Part shown: positions 1 to 9,514 of the stretch, piece after piece
Layout of the letters: each line of letters starts with the position of its first letter
Numbering within the stretch: the stretch's first letter is position 1
Assembly (NCBI RefSeq): GCF_900217795.1
Contig: NZ_OBMQ01000001.1
Location: 301,011 to 365,010, forward strand
DNA: 64,000 nt
Origin: Ureibacillus xyleni
Lineage (GTDB): Bacteria; Bacillota; Bacilli; Bacillales_A; Planococcaceae
Direction of reading: 5' to 3'
Notes under the pieces: generated by a model
Seen by the model: the letters and a program-made list of their open reading frames with translations, nothing else
Databases searched by the model: none
Told to the model about the DNA's origin: nothing
Made by a program: the position numbers and the translations under genes

Positions 1-1
1 T

Positions 2-1126
2 AATATAGTATGTTCTATCAATTCGGTTTTTTTGCAACATTTTTGTGTAATGGCAATGTCTGTTGTGAGTAATACAAATCATACAATACACTTCCATATT
101 ATTAATAACGATTTAACAAATGAAGATAAGCAATTAGTAAATAAAGTTTTTAAAAAATATAATTATGTATCAGTTTCTTTTTATACTATTGAAGATAAAT
201 TATTAGAAGATATTAAAATTCAAGCAGAACACTTAACAATTCAAGCATTGTATAGACTATTAATTCCAGAAATTTTGCCCCATTCTATAAATAAAGTAAT
301 ATATCTTGACTCTGATTTGTTAGTTAACAGCAATATTGCTAATTTATATGATATTGATGTTGAAGATTATTATATAGCTGCTGTAAATGAAATATTTGAA
401 CCAAGTACTATACTATTAAAATTAAATTCTTCTTTAGATTACTTTAATTCTGGTGTTATGATAATAAACTTGAAAAAGTGGAGAGAAGATGCATTTCTGC
501 AAAAGTGTCTGGTCTTTGCCAAAAATAATCAAGATAAGCTGTTATTAGCAGATCAAGACATATTAAATGGTGTTTTAAAAGGTGAATGGAAAAGGATTCC
601 ACTTGAGTGGAATCTAGTCAAAGGTATTTGGATTGACTACCAAGAATACTGTAAACGATATTCCAAAGTATATATTGATACAATTATTGAAAAGCCCAAT
701 ATTATTCATTTTACTACTCCATCTAAACCATGGCATTGGCTCTGCGATCATCCATATAAAGAAAAGTATTTTTATTATTTAAATATAACAGGCCTTTCTT
801 ATGTTAAATACCCAGAATTAAGCTATCTTAATAGTAAGAATAATATTTACATTTTTGGATCAGGGAAAGCTGGTCAGGAAACATTGAAAATATTGGAAAA
901 GCAGAATACGAAGATTAAAGGCTTTTATGATAATAATGTTGATTTATGGGGGATTTCGGTAAATGGAATCGAGGTATATGATCCTAAAAAGTGTAAAAGT
1001 GGTCCAAATGACTTTATTATTATAGCTAGTATGTATTATAAAGATATATCAAAACAATTAAAGAATTATGGACTTAAAGAATATAAGAATTTTTGTAGAA
1101 TAGAATATTTACACAAATTACAATAA
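2..1126 (+). CDS. Glycosyltransferase family 8 protein with C-terminal Rossmann-like module, 5' end outside window
   Basis: Retaining GT8-type sugar transferase, probably adding a hexose to a surface glycan from a nucleotide sugar. The frame is open from base 2 and reads NIVCSINSVFLQHF, which resembles the first beta strand of GT8 enzymes, so the true start lies just before the window; the in-frame TTG at 32 would remove this strand. The metal-binding DxD is visible as YLDSDLLVN, followed by the acceptor-region motif YFNSGVMIINLKKW and LADQDILN. The C-terminal approx. 90 residues form a separate module starting IFGSGKAGQETLKIL, a glycine-rich Rossmann turn also seen in the three proteins at 2795-8514. 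The composition is very AT-rich, which suggests transfer. Family assignment is firm; acceptor and sugar are unknown. Confidence 0.85.
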   Translation, partial: NIVCSINSVFLQHFCVMAMSVVSNTNHTIHFHIINNDLTNEDKQLVNKVFKKYNYVSVSFYTIEDKLLEDIKIQAEHLTIQALYRLLIPEILPHSINKVIYLDSDLLVNSNIANLYDIDVEDYYIAAVNEIFEPSTILLKLNSSLDYFNSGVMIINLKKWREDAFLQKCLVFAKNNQDKLLLADQDILNGVLKGEWKRIPLEWNLVKGIWIDYQEYCKRYSKVYIDTIIEKPNIIHFTTPSKPWHWLCDHPYKEKYFYYLNITGLSYVKYPELSYLNSKNNIYIFGSGKAGQETLKILEKQNTKIKGFYDNNVDLWGISVNGIEVYDPKKCKSGPNDFIIIASMYYKDISKQLKNYGLKEYKNFCRIEYLHKLQ

Positions 1127-1166
1127 GTAGGTATTATTTATTTTTATATTAAAAATATAACAATTA

Positions 1167-1196
1167 GAAAAGAACTGATAAAATTCAGTTCTTTTC
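1167..1196. terminator. Probable intrinsic terminator after GT8 gene
   Basis: A perfect 12-bp inverted repeat (GAAAAGAACTGA, 6-base loop, TCAGTTCTTTTC) lies 40 bases after the GT8 stop. The stem itself ends in a T-rich arm in both directions, so it could work bidirectionally. Low GC in the stem makes the strength uncertain. Confidence 0.55.
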
Positions 1197-1375
1197 TCGT
1201 ATTTAATGAATTTAAGACATCGATAGGTGTAAAAAATTAAGGGAATTATAAATAATGGTTCTATATTATTTGTTGGGGTTTTCCTACAATTTATGAAAAA
1301 GAAAATGCACAACATCACCTATTTTTCTATACTTGAATTGACTAGAAACAAGTTGAAAAAAGTGAGTTGTGCTGT

Positions 1376-2586
1376 ATGATGAATATTAACATGGAACTGC
1401 CAGGATTAAAAGGTGTAAATATTGAGGAAATCATTGAACAAGAAAATCGTATCCTAGTCTATATTTCAATGCCTGTAAAAGAACATATCTGTCCAATGTG
1501 TGGAGATAAAACGACTAAAATACATGATTATCGAATGCGAAAGATTGGTCACCTTTCGTTTTGGGGACGTTCAACGAAGCTGATCTATAAATGTCGTCGT
1601 TATCGTTGTCATTGTGGTAAGCGCTTTGCCGAAAGGGCCTTTTTTTCGAGCGATATCAACGATTCTCTAGAGAAGCAAATCAAGCTATGATTATTCAATC
1701 CGTGAAGTCTAAAACATTTAAAGATGCGGCAAACATTCTTGGTACATCCGTCTCAACGATTTTACGCAGATTTATCAAACAAGCCAAAGCGACATTACCT
1801 GAGGGTGTTAAATTACCAAAAGCAATTGCCATTGATGAATATAAAGGGGATACGGATGCAGGTAAATATCAGCTCATTATAGCCGATGCTGAAACACATG
1901 AACCAATTGATGTTCTGCCGAATCGTCGACTACAAACGATAAAAACATATTTACAAAAATATGGTCAAGATGTGGAAGTCGTCGTTATGGATATGAACGG
2001 AAGTTTTAAAGCGGCTGTTCAGCAAGCCTTGGCAAAACCGATAATTGTCGCGGACCGATTCCATTATTGTCGCTATATTCATTGGGCTTTAGATGATGTC
2101 CGAAGAAAAGTTCAAAAAGAAATGCATGCCTATGATCGTAAGAAATCTAAGAAAATGAGATTTGTTTTACATAAGAATTCCGCTAAACTATCTGAGGAAG
2201 AGCGTTGGTATTTAAATCGTTATCTTAGTTTATCACCTGAGTTAAAAAAGGCTTATGAGCTAAAGGAACTGTATAAACAGTGGTTTACAGAAGCAAAAAA
2301 GGAAAAGAATGTTCAGAAGGTTAAAGAAGGATTAGAAGCATTTTACCGGAAGGTAGAAGAGTTGAACATTCCAAGCTTTTTAAAAAGTATACAAACATTA
2401 AAGAATTGGCAAATAGAAATTTTAAATAGTTTTGTATTTGGTTATTCAAATGGATTTTTAGAAGGAATTAATAATAAAACAAAAGTGCTCAAACGGAATG
2501 CTTATGGATTCCGCAGATATGAGCACTTTAAGGCGAAAATAATATTAGGTCACATGTATAAAAATATAGGGTTGTATGTTGGTTAG
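1376..2586 (+). pseudogene. ISL3-family transposase, frame-shifted (possibly by -1 slippage)
   Basis: The first part (1376-1690) has the N-terminal zinc finger typical of ISL3 transposases (CPMCGDKT and CRRYRCHCGKRF). The second part carries the helix-turn-helix (KTFKDAANILGTSVSTILRRF) and the DDE catalytic core (AIDEYKGD, VVVMDMNGSF, and the late GFLEGINNKTK). The second frame is open upstream of its ATG at 1687 and reads FFERYQRFSREANQAM, the sequence expected for the family, back to a run of seven T at 1640-1646. The frame change therefore sits at that homopolymer. In the first frame the site reads C TTT TTT, which could allow programmed -1 slippage as in several IS families, or it may simply be a one-base deletion. 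ISL3 elements usually have one unbroken frame, so inactivation is the default reading. Confidence 0.8.
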
Positions 2587-2604
2587 AGGGAGCTAAGTCG
2601 CGAC

Positions 2605-2652
2605 CTGCCATACATTCCTTCCTCGCTACGCTTCGGAAGAAATGTATGGCAG
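2605..2652. other. Hairpin inside the 3' end of the ISL3 element
   Basis: An inverted repeat of 16 bp with one mismatch (CTGCCATACATTCCTT at 2605-2620 and AAGAAATGTATGGCAG at 2637-2652) lies between the transposase stop and the right terminal repeat. It is not followed by a clean T run. It may protect against read-through or form the 3' end of the transposase transcript. Confidence 0.5.
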
Positions 2653-2794
2653 GGATGGTTTTCTTTTAAACAAGTATCCTTGATCTCTCGTGTGTTACCC
2701 CAACATTTGACAAAGGACCTAAATAATTTAAGTCCTATACATCTAATTATGATAATAAAAAGAGGTTTAATAATAAAATCTGTGAGGTAATAGA

Positions 2795-3838
2795 ATGTCT
2801 TTAATATCTACCATCATTACAAATTATAACTATGAAAAATATATTGCCGATGCTATTCAATCTGTTTTGAATCAAACATATAATAATTATGAAATTATTA
2901 TAGTCGACGATGGCTCAACAGATCATTCATTAGATATTATTTATGAATACAAACAAAATTACCCTGATGTTATTAAAGTAATTGAACAAGAGAATAGTGG
3001 GCAGGCTGTAGCATTTAATAATGCATTTAAATTAGCGCGAGGAGAAATAATAGCTTTTTTAGATGCAGATGATTATTGGTACTCCAATAAATTAGAGAAA
3101 ATCGCAAAATATCATCAAACATATCCTGCTATTCAGCACAATTTAAATGTTAATAATAAAGAAAAAATTACAATATTAGAGGATCAAGTTCAAAAGCAAC
3201 AATATGCTTGGGAAAATTATAATTTTGGAGGATATGTTCCTACATCTGGTCTTTCGTTTGTTAAAGATGTGGTAGCATTTGTTTTCCCTATCCAAGATAA
3301 TGGATTTAAAGTATGTGCAGACTGGTATTTAAAATGTATGTTTTTAAATGAATTTGATATTTTTTCCTTAAATGAATCCTTAGGATGTTACCGAGCTCAC
3401 GAATCCAACAATTGGTATGAGAGTCAAGAAAAGTATAAAGCGTATGGAGATTTTATTTTAGAGCAAACTAATCTCTATAGAAGAAAAAAAGGAAAAAGAT
3501 TACTATCACTAGACTCTGGTAAAAATATAAAAGAATACCTCTATTCATCACTAAAATTAAATAAGACTGATCGTTATGTTATTTTTGGAACTGGTCAACA
3601 GGGGAAGTATTTTTATCAACGTATGAAGGATGACTATGATGTAATCGGTTTTACTAATAGTCTTTCGAAAAAGTCGTTTGAATTTGAAGGACTTATATGC
3701 ACACCTTTAGAGGAAGTACTAACAAATACTAGACAGGATGATAAAATTCTGATTGCAAGTGATAGTTTGGGTGAAATAGAGTATTTATTACGAGAAATGG
3801 GAGTTGCACAAAATAGAATTATCTCACCTCAATTATAA
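2795..3838 (+). CDS. Glycosyltransferase family 2 protein with C-terminal Rossmann-like module
   Basis: GT-A fold inverting glycosyltransferase. It opens with the canonical strand SLISTIITNYNYEKYI and has the nucleotide-binding IIIVDDGSTD near residue 40 and the metal-binding DxD in AFLDADDYW near residue 90. ADWYLKCMF followed by CYRAHESNNWY is the usual acceptor-side region. From about residue 255 a second domain begins (RYVIFGTGQQGKYFYQRM), matching the glycine-rich module at the end of the neighbouring GT8 and HAD proteins. It is the first gene after the ISL3 element and 26 bases before the first HAD protein, probably one transcript. No transmembrane segment is evident, so a cytoplasmic enzyme building a lipid-linked or protein-linked glycan is likely. 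Donor and acceptor are unknown. Confidence 0.86.
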   Translation: MSLISTIITNYNYEKYIADAIQSVLNQTYNNYEIIIVDDGSTDHSLDIIYEYKQNYPDVIKVIEQENSGQAVAFNNAFKLARGEIIAFLDADDYWYSNKLEKIAKYHQTYPAIQHNLNVNNKEKITILEDQVQKQQYAWENYNFGGYVPTSGLSFVKDVVAFVFPIQDNGFKVCADWYLKCMFLNEFDIFSLNESLGCYRAHESNNWYESQEKYKAYGDFILEQTNLYRRKKGKRLLSLDSGKNIKEYLYSSLKLNKTDRYVIFGTGQQGKYFYQRMKDDYDVIGFTNSLSKKSFEFEGLICTPLEEVLTNTRQDDKILIASDSLGEIEYLLREMGVAQNRIISPQL

Positions 3839-3864
3839 AGTCAACAATAGAGGAAGCGATATAT

Positions 3865-6201
3865 ATGGAATTGTACAAAAAAGATAAAATGTTAAATAAC
3901 GTCCAAATTAGTGATTATGAGATTATTAGTAGTGATATATTTGATACTTTAGTATTAAGAAGTTGTGCGGAACCTAGTGATATTTTTTTAAAAGTTGGAC
4001 AATCTGCAAAAGAGAAATTTCATCTTTCTTTCCCTTTCTCTAAAGAAAGTTACAAAGAGTTGAGAAAATCTGTAGAAGAAAATGCTAGGAATTATTTAAA
4101 ACATAAACAAGAAATTACTTTTAAAGATATTTTTGAGAAAGTTCCGCTTGATAATGAAATTAAAATGTTTTTAATGGAGCAAGAGATATTAGAAGAAAAA
4201 AGGAATTTAATATTAAATGAAAATGTTTATTCATTACTAAAAAGCGCCTATCACCAAGGGAAGAAAGTTATTTTAACATCTGATATGTATTTATCAAAAG
4301 AACAGATAGAAGATCTGTTAATTGGAATAGGAATAGATTTAACTCTTTTTGATGAAGTATTTGTTTCATCGGAATTAGATAAAACAAAAAGTAATGGTTC
4401 TTTATACCAACATATTTTATCCTTTTACAACAATACTCCGAAAGAAAAAATATTACATATAGGTGATAATTATAATTCTGATGTGATCCAAGCGGAACGA
4501 AATGGACTTAAATCAATCTACTACAACGTAATAAATGAAAATATATTTAGTATTTATAAAATTGAGGAAGCACTAACTGAAGCTCCCTTGAATGAACTAA
4601 GGTCTTTAAGGAAATTGATTGGAAATACAACTAACTATAAGGGAGATAACTTAAAGTGGTATCAAATAGGTGCTCAAATATTCGGTCCAGTTTATGCCCT
4701 ATATTGTGAATGGATTCTTGATTATGCAAAACAGATGAAGGTTAAACAAATTGCACCAATGATGAGGGAAGGGGCATTATTTAAAAAATTATTGGAGAAC
4801 AATATCCAGGATGAGAACCTTGATATTGTTGTTAAACCGCTTTATGTTTCAAGAAAAGCTACATTCTTACCAAGCTTAACTACGTTTGATGAACTAGTAG
4901 TTACAGAATTACTTGAAAGAGATTTTTTGTCTATTAATGATTTATTTAATCTCTTATTATTAGAAATAAAGAATACTATTTTTGAACAATATAGTACTTT
5001 AAAAATAGGAGAGATTAAAACAATAAATTTAGCTGATACTACATTGTATAAACATCTCCAACAATATCTACTAGGCGATGATATAAAAAAAGCCGTCGAG
5101 AATAACATTATTGAGCAAAAAAACCTTTTTAGGAACTATTTAGAAAACGAGACGAATAGTTACTCATTTCTAACGGTTGACCTAGGAGGTAACGGTACTA
5201 TACAGACTCAAATTAATAATGCACTAGGGGATAAAGAAAAAGCAATTCATTTGATTTTTGCTGGCCGATTTACAGCACTAAAAAAAGTTGTAAATGGAGA
5301 TAAGCTTTATTCATGGATGGGTTATATGACAAATCAAAGTATGAAAGTTAAGAGTTTTTTTAGAAGTCCCGAAATTATTGAAGCTGTAACAAATATTGTA
5401 GAAGCAGGAACAAGTCATTATATCTTTAAAAGACAAAATTTGGTCGAAATAATCTCTAATGGAATACATTATCCAGAGGAACAAAGAGTAAATCAATCAA
5501 TTTGTTGGGAAGGCATATTAGAGTTCCAAAAAGCGTGGTTAAAATTTAAAAAGACACAGCCTGTTAAGCACCAACTATTAAATAACCTAGATGGAATAAT
5601 AACAATATTTTATAGATTAATTACTTATCCTACCTATGATGAAGCAAGATTATTAGGCTCATTTATACAAGATGATCAAATTCATTACTCTAGAAGTGAG
5701 TCGATTTTACAAGAAAAAGATTTCTCAGTACTTGAGCAGCAAGGTATAGATGAATTTTTATTAGCAAATAGAGATGGTTATTCGATACATGAAATATATT
5801 GGCCACAAGGTGTTGTAGCTTTGAGGAGTCCTAATTATTTTACACAAAAGTATTTAGAAGAATGCTTAAAAGATTCAAATTATGTAGAGATTTATAATTT
5901 ATTAAAAAATATTGAAATAAAAAAGTATCGTTGTATTTGTATTTATGGTGCTGGTGAAATAGGAGAGAAAATATTATTAATATCACAGTTATTTAAATTG
6001 CATATTAGCTATTTCATCGATCGGAATTATAAACAAATGAGTAGCGGTTTTCATGGTGTACCTGTAATAGGTAATTCGAATTTAAGTGAGAAAATAGATT
6101 TAATTATTATTGCTTCAAAAGCTTTTAAGCAAGATATAGAAAAAACAATACTCCAAAGATATAAAGGTAAAAAGTTACCAACAATTATCGGATTTGATTA
6201 G
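3865..6201 (+). CDS. Large HAD-superfamily hydrolase of the surface-polysaccharide type (COG5610-like)
   Basis: A 778-residue protein in three parts. Residues approx. 18-235 are a HAD phosphatase domain with all motifs: nucleophile region SSDIFDTLV (Asp24), motif II VILTSDMYLS, the lysine in DKTKSNG, and motif IV HIGDNYNSD near residue 200. The middle approx. 400 residues (GPVYALYCEW, MMREGALF, PLYVSRKATFLP, TVDLGGNGTIQ) match what I recall of the COG5610 family found in capsule and O-antigen clusters. The C-terminus is a Rossmann-like module (CIYGAGEIGEKIL). The reaction is not established; dephosphorylation of a sugar phosphate is plausible. It is followed after 21 bases by a paralogue with degenerate HAD motifs, so the two may act as a pair. 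Confidence 0.78.
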   Translation: MELYKKDKMLNNVQISDYEIISSDIFDTLVLRSCAEPSDIFLKVGQSAKEKFHLSFPFSKESYKELRKSVEENARNYLKHKQEITFKDIFEKVPLDNEIKMFLMEQEILEEKRNLILNENVYSLLKSAYHQGKKVILTSDMYLSKEQIEDLLIGIGIDLTLFDEVFVSSELDKTKSNGSLYQHILSFYNNTPKEKILHIGDNYNSDVIQAERNGLKSIYYNVINENIFSIYKIEEALTEAPLNELRSLRKLIGNTTNYKGDNLKWYQIGAQIFGPVYALYCEWILDYAKQMKVKQIAPMMREGALFKKLLENNIQDENLDIVVKPLYVSRKATFLPSLTTFDELVVTELLERDFLSINDLFNLLLLEIKNTIFEQYSTLKIGEIKTINLADTTLYKHLQQYLLGDDIKKAVENNIIEQKNLFRNYLENETNSYSFLTVDLGGNGTIQTQINNALGDKEKAIHLIFAGRFTALKKVVNGDKLYSWMGYMTNQSMKVKSFFRSPEIIEAVTNIVEAGTSHYIFKRQNLVEIISNGIHYPEEQRVNQSICWEGILEFQKAWLKFKKTQPVKHQLLNNLDGIITIFYRLITYPTYDEARLLGSFIQDDQIHYSRSESILQEKDFSVLEQQGIDEFLLANRDGYSIHEIYWPQGVVALRSPNYFTQKYLEECLKDSNYVEIYNLLKNIEIKKYRCICIYGAGEIGEKILLISQLFKLHISYFIDRNYKQMSSGFHGVPVIGNSNLSEKIDLIIIASKAFKQDIEKTILQRYKGKKLPTIIGFD

Positions 6202-6222
6202 TGAGTAGGCAGGGGGAAGATT

Positions 6223-8514
6223 GTGATTACTCCACTTTGGAAAGAAGATAGTTATTTAAGTGATATAAGTAATAAAATTACGAATATTTCATATGTAGTA
6301 GTTGACTTATTTGACTCATTGATTTTTCAGAAATATAAAAATTCGAATGATTTACATAAACTAGTATATAGAAGTGGGCTTAAAAAAAATATTTTTTCAA
6401 TTGAAATGGGAGAAGAATATTATTTAAACTTACGTATGAAGTTCCAACATAAAGAATTACAGGAGGAAATACAACCATCTTTAAAAGGAATATTCAAAAA
6501 ATTTCCGCTAAGAATGGTTAAAAGGGATTGTTTATTGGATTTAGAATTAGAATTAAATAAACAAAGTTGTTACCTTAATCCTTTTGTGTATACATTACTT
6601 CAAACTTTACATGACGAGGGTAAATCAGTTTTTCTTACGGCAAATACTCCCTATAGTAAAAAACAGCTAGAGGAACTATTCAAGCATGTAGGGCTTTCGG
6701 AATACTTGTATTCAGATATCTATCGAGACTTTTTTGAAAATAGTGAAAGTAATATCATATCTTTCCTTGAAAAGATATCGACATCTAAATTGATGAATAA
6801 TAAACAAGTGTTATATATTTCTAATAATAAACAAAATATTTCAGTGGCTGAAAAACTTGGCTTTCAAACAATTCATTATAATATTTTAGCAACTAACTTG
6901 AAAAATCCAACAGATTTAGAAAGTCTTTATTATGAGGAAAATTCTGACGAGTTTTATATGATAAGAAAAGCAGTTGAAAGTACAAAAACGGTAATAAATA
7001 ATCCCTTTTTTAAAGTGGGCGCCACTATAGCTGGTCCATTGTTAAGCATGTATATTTTAAAAGTATATAAAAATTTAATCGAAGAAGGAATTACATTGGT
7101 TCTCCCACTTATGAGAGAAGGGGAGCTACTTAGCGAAATGCTTCAGGAAGTATCAAAATTTAGTAATAACAAATCGCTGGAAATTAAACCATTATATATA
7201 TCAAGAAAGTCTTCCTATATACCTGCTCTATCAGATGATAATAATATTGAAGACATTCTAAATTTTTTTGAAGGAATTGCAATTAGTATTAATGATTTAT
7301 TCAAATTGTTTGAAATTCCATATATGGATAAAGTACATGGACAGAAGACATTATATGAATTAAAATCTTTGGATCTAAAAGTATATGAGCAAATAAAGGA
7401 GAAGTATAAAAAGCTTATTAATATTAAGGAACTAAAGAACAGTAAATTGACATTAATAAAAAAATATATACTTGATAATTTAGGTAAGCATAGAAATATT
7501 GCTACAATAGATATCGGATTTAACGGTACAATTCAATCAAATATTGAAAAAATTATTGAGACAGAAAAATACCGTTTAAAGCATTATTTATTAATATCAA
7601 GAGATGGGATTGTCAATAAATTAGCTGATGGAATGTGGATTTCTTCATATATTAATGGTGAAAAAAATTGTGATTATAAAAATGATATAATTCGAGCCGT
7701 CGATGTTTTTGAACAGCTAGTTGTGGGATTAAAGGGATCGACATTAGATTATAAATGCAATCAATTTAATGTTGTACCAGTTTGTGAGAATCTACTATAT
7801 GAAGATGATGAAATAAAAAATAGAGAAGCAATAAGAGAAGGGATACTGTTTTTCTTTAATATTTTATTATCTATGAATTATATTGAATTTTTAGAGAAAG
7901 TTGATTTTTCAAAATTAGGTCAAATGCTGCATCGATTAATACAATATCCAACAAAACAAGAAGCTAAAAGTTTAGGATTATTAAGTTATAGTAGTAACTT
8001 TGGAAGTTTATCAATGCATAAAATAATTGAAAATAAACAACTAAAGTTTGACGCAGAATATAAAAAAGTTCTGTTACACGCAATGGATTCGAGCTATTTG
8101 TCTAGTTCAATTTGTTGGCCACAAGGTGAACTTTCTATAATAGACAATATGTATTCTGTAGAGAACATGAAAAACACTAAACCTGTTCAATATTTGAGAA
8201 AAATATCTATTCATTTAAATGGTAATAAGTGTGCTAGAGTAGGTATATATGGAGCAGGAGAAATTGGGAAAGTTATTTTTGAGTCATTACAATTTTTATC
8301 TTTACAACCAATTTGTTTCATAGATAAAAATAAGAAACTACATGATACAGTTCTAAATAGTATTAAAATTGTCTCTCCTACTGATAGTATTAAGTTAGAT
8401 TTAGATACAATTATTATTGCATCAAATACTTTTACAGATCAAATTGTTGGAGATTTGAAGAAATTGTATGGCAATGATTTTAGTAAACTTAAGATAGTAA
8501 AATTAAATGGTTAA
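6223..8514 (+). CDS. Paralogue of the HAD protein with degenerate catalytic motifs
   Basis: Same three-part layout as the preceding gene (763 residues), but the HAD site has decayed. Motif I is VVDLFDSLIF (Asp28 kept, Thr replaced by Ser), motif II is FLTANTPYS, the motif III lysine is missing (ENSESNIISF), and motif IV GDNxxSD is replaced by SNNKQNI. The middle domain is well kept (GPLLSMYILK, LMREGELL, LYISRKSSYIPAL, TIDIGFNGTIQ), and the C-terminal module starts GIYGAGEIGKVIF. The start is GTG at 6223 behind a GGGGGAAG ribosome site. Loss of metal and phosphate ligands with a conserved middle domain suggests a pseudophosphatase that uses only the central activity, or a regulatory partner of the first protein. 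Function remains unassigned. Confidence 0.75.
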   Translation: MITPLWKEDSYLSDISNKITNISYVVVDLFDSLIFQKYKNSNDLHKLVYRSGLKKNIFSIEMGEEYYLNLRMKFQHKELQEEIQPSLKGIFKKFPLRMVKRDCLLDLELELNKQSCYLNPFVYTLLQTLHDEGKSVFLTANTPYSKKQLEELFKHVGLSEYLYSDIYRDFFENSESNIISFLEKISTSKLMNNKQVLYISNNKQNISVAEKLGFQTIHYNILATNLKNPTDLESLYYEENSDEFYMIRKAVESTKTVINNPFFKVGATIAGPLLSMYILKVYKNLIEEGITLVLPLMREGELLSEMLQEVSKFSNNKSLEIKPLYISRKSSYIPALSDDNNIEDILNFFEGIAISINDLFKLFEIPYMDKVHGQKTLYELKSLDLKVYEQIKEKYKKLINIKELKNSKLTLIKKYILDNLGKHRNIATIDIGFNGTIQSNIEKIIETEKYRLKHYLLISRDGIVNKLADGMWISSYINGEKNCDYKNDIIRAVDVFEQLVVGLKGSTLDYKCNQFNVVPVCENLLYEDDEIKNREAIREGILFFFNILLSMNYIEFLEKVDFSKLGQMLHRLIQYPTKQEAKSLGLLSYSSNFGSLSMHKIIENKQLKFDAEYKKVLLHAMDSSYLSSSICWPQGELSIIDNMYSVENMKNTKPVQYLRKISIHLNGNKCARVGIYGAGEIGKVIFESLQFLSLQPICFIDKNKKLHDTVLNSIKIVSPTDSIKLDLDTIIIASNTFTDQIVGDLKKLYGNDFSKLKIVKLNG

Positions 8515-8583
8515 ATTTAAGGAGCATTCCTGTTAGAAGGATTTTCGGGGACTTGAAATAAAAAAAGCCCTCTTGTATGATGC

Positions 8584-9360
8584 TTGAGTGTCAACCGGAA
8601 AATTGACTCGCACATCTACAGAGAAGACTTACGTTATGAATTCTATACGAACTATAAATTTAATCAAGTTTCTAAAAATACTTTAGTAATCAGATTCGAT
8701 ATCGCCAAGCATAAAGATATTGATTGTGCGATTGATGCGCGGGGCGTGTTCCCAAAAAATCCTTCCCAATTTCACAATCACGGGATGGAATTGAAGTGTT
8801 TTATACGCACTTACTAGCTTTAAAATCAACACATGAAAAACAGGACATCCTCGTTGGCTTCGAACCAACTGGGCACTACTGGATGAACCTAGCTGCGTTT
8901 TTAACGAACTATGGGATTAAGTTTTGTGATGGTGAATCCATTTCATGTCAATCGTTCAAAAAAGTTAAACGATCATCTCCAAACGAAGAATGAACAAAAG
9001 GATCCGCTTGTCATCGCCCGTTTAATGCGGGATGGTCGCTTTAGATATTCACGACTACTTGAAGGCGTAGAAGCTGAATTACGAAATGGTACAACATTGC
9101 GTTCGAAAATTCAGTAGATCTCAATGCGCTCCAAAATCCCATTATACATTGGATTGATTGCTTCTTCTCTGAATTTATGAAGGTATTTAAAAAACTTCGG
9201 TAAGATGGCGGATGCAGTTCTTGAAAAGAAGCCTTTGCCAGTAGATATTCAGGGGAAGTCACCGGAAGAATTAGTATTTTTATATCGCCAAGTAGAGGCA
9301 CGTCATTATAAGCATTGCAGAGATTCAATGTGCATCACATATTGGAACTGAAAGTTAATT
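8584..9360 (+). pseudogene. IS110-family transposase remnant
   Basis: Fragments in several frames match an IS110-type DEDD transposase: RFDIAKHKD near 8695, GFEPTGHYWMNLAAFL near 8856, VNPFHVNRSKKLNDHLQTKN near 8930 with DPLVIARLMRDGRF after it, IIHWIDCFFSEF near 9140, then EKKPLPVDIQGKSPEELVFL and AEIQCASHIGTES near 9230-9345. Frames change several times and the C-terminal serine-containing transposase domain is missing, so the copy is dead. It marks the border between the AT-rich glycosyltransferase block and glf. No terminal repeats are expected for IS110 and none were seen. Confidence 0.78.
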
Positions 9361-9514
9361 ACTACCAATTAGCTTTAGCGAAGCTTATCACCAAACTGTA
9401 AATCAATTAAAGTACTGTAAAATACCAAGATATAAATCTAGAAAAAATACTTATTAATAAGATTGAAACGGGTTAAACCGTTGATATATCAACATTTATA
9501 GAGGGAGGGATAAC

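Larger units (their letters stand above)
1257..2719 (+). mobile_element. ISL3-family insertion sequence, complete with target duplication
   Basis: The element is bounded by imperfect terminal inverted repeats: the left end 1257-1279 (GGTTCTATATTATTTGTTGG...) matches the reverse complement of the right end 2697-2719 (GGTCCTTTGTCAAATGTTGG...) at about 17 of 23 positions. An exact 8-bp direct repeat TAAATAAT flanks it at 1249-1256 and 2720-2727, the length expected for ISL3-family transposition. It holds one transposase split into two frames. It separates the GT8 gene from the GT2 gene, so the two were probably neighbours before insertion. Ends are assigned by eye. Confidence 0.88.

Noticed and set aside
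1118-1318. Small minus-strand open frame after the GT8 gene
   Set aside because: Spans a terminator hairpin and the IS boundary; no ribosome site and extreme AT content.
2605-2652. Hairpin as an attachment or origin site
   Set aside because: It lies inside the ISL3 boundaries defined by terminal repeats and target duplication, so it belongs to the element.
8584-9360. Intact small genes or a functional IS110 element with bridge RNA
   Set aside because: The pieces match one transposase in different frames and the C-terminal domain is missing, so it is a remnant; no element ends could be defined.
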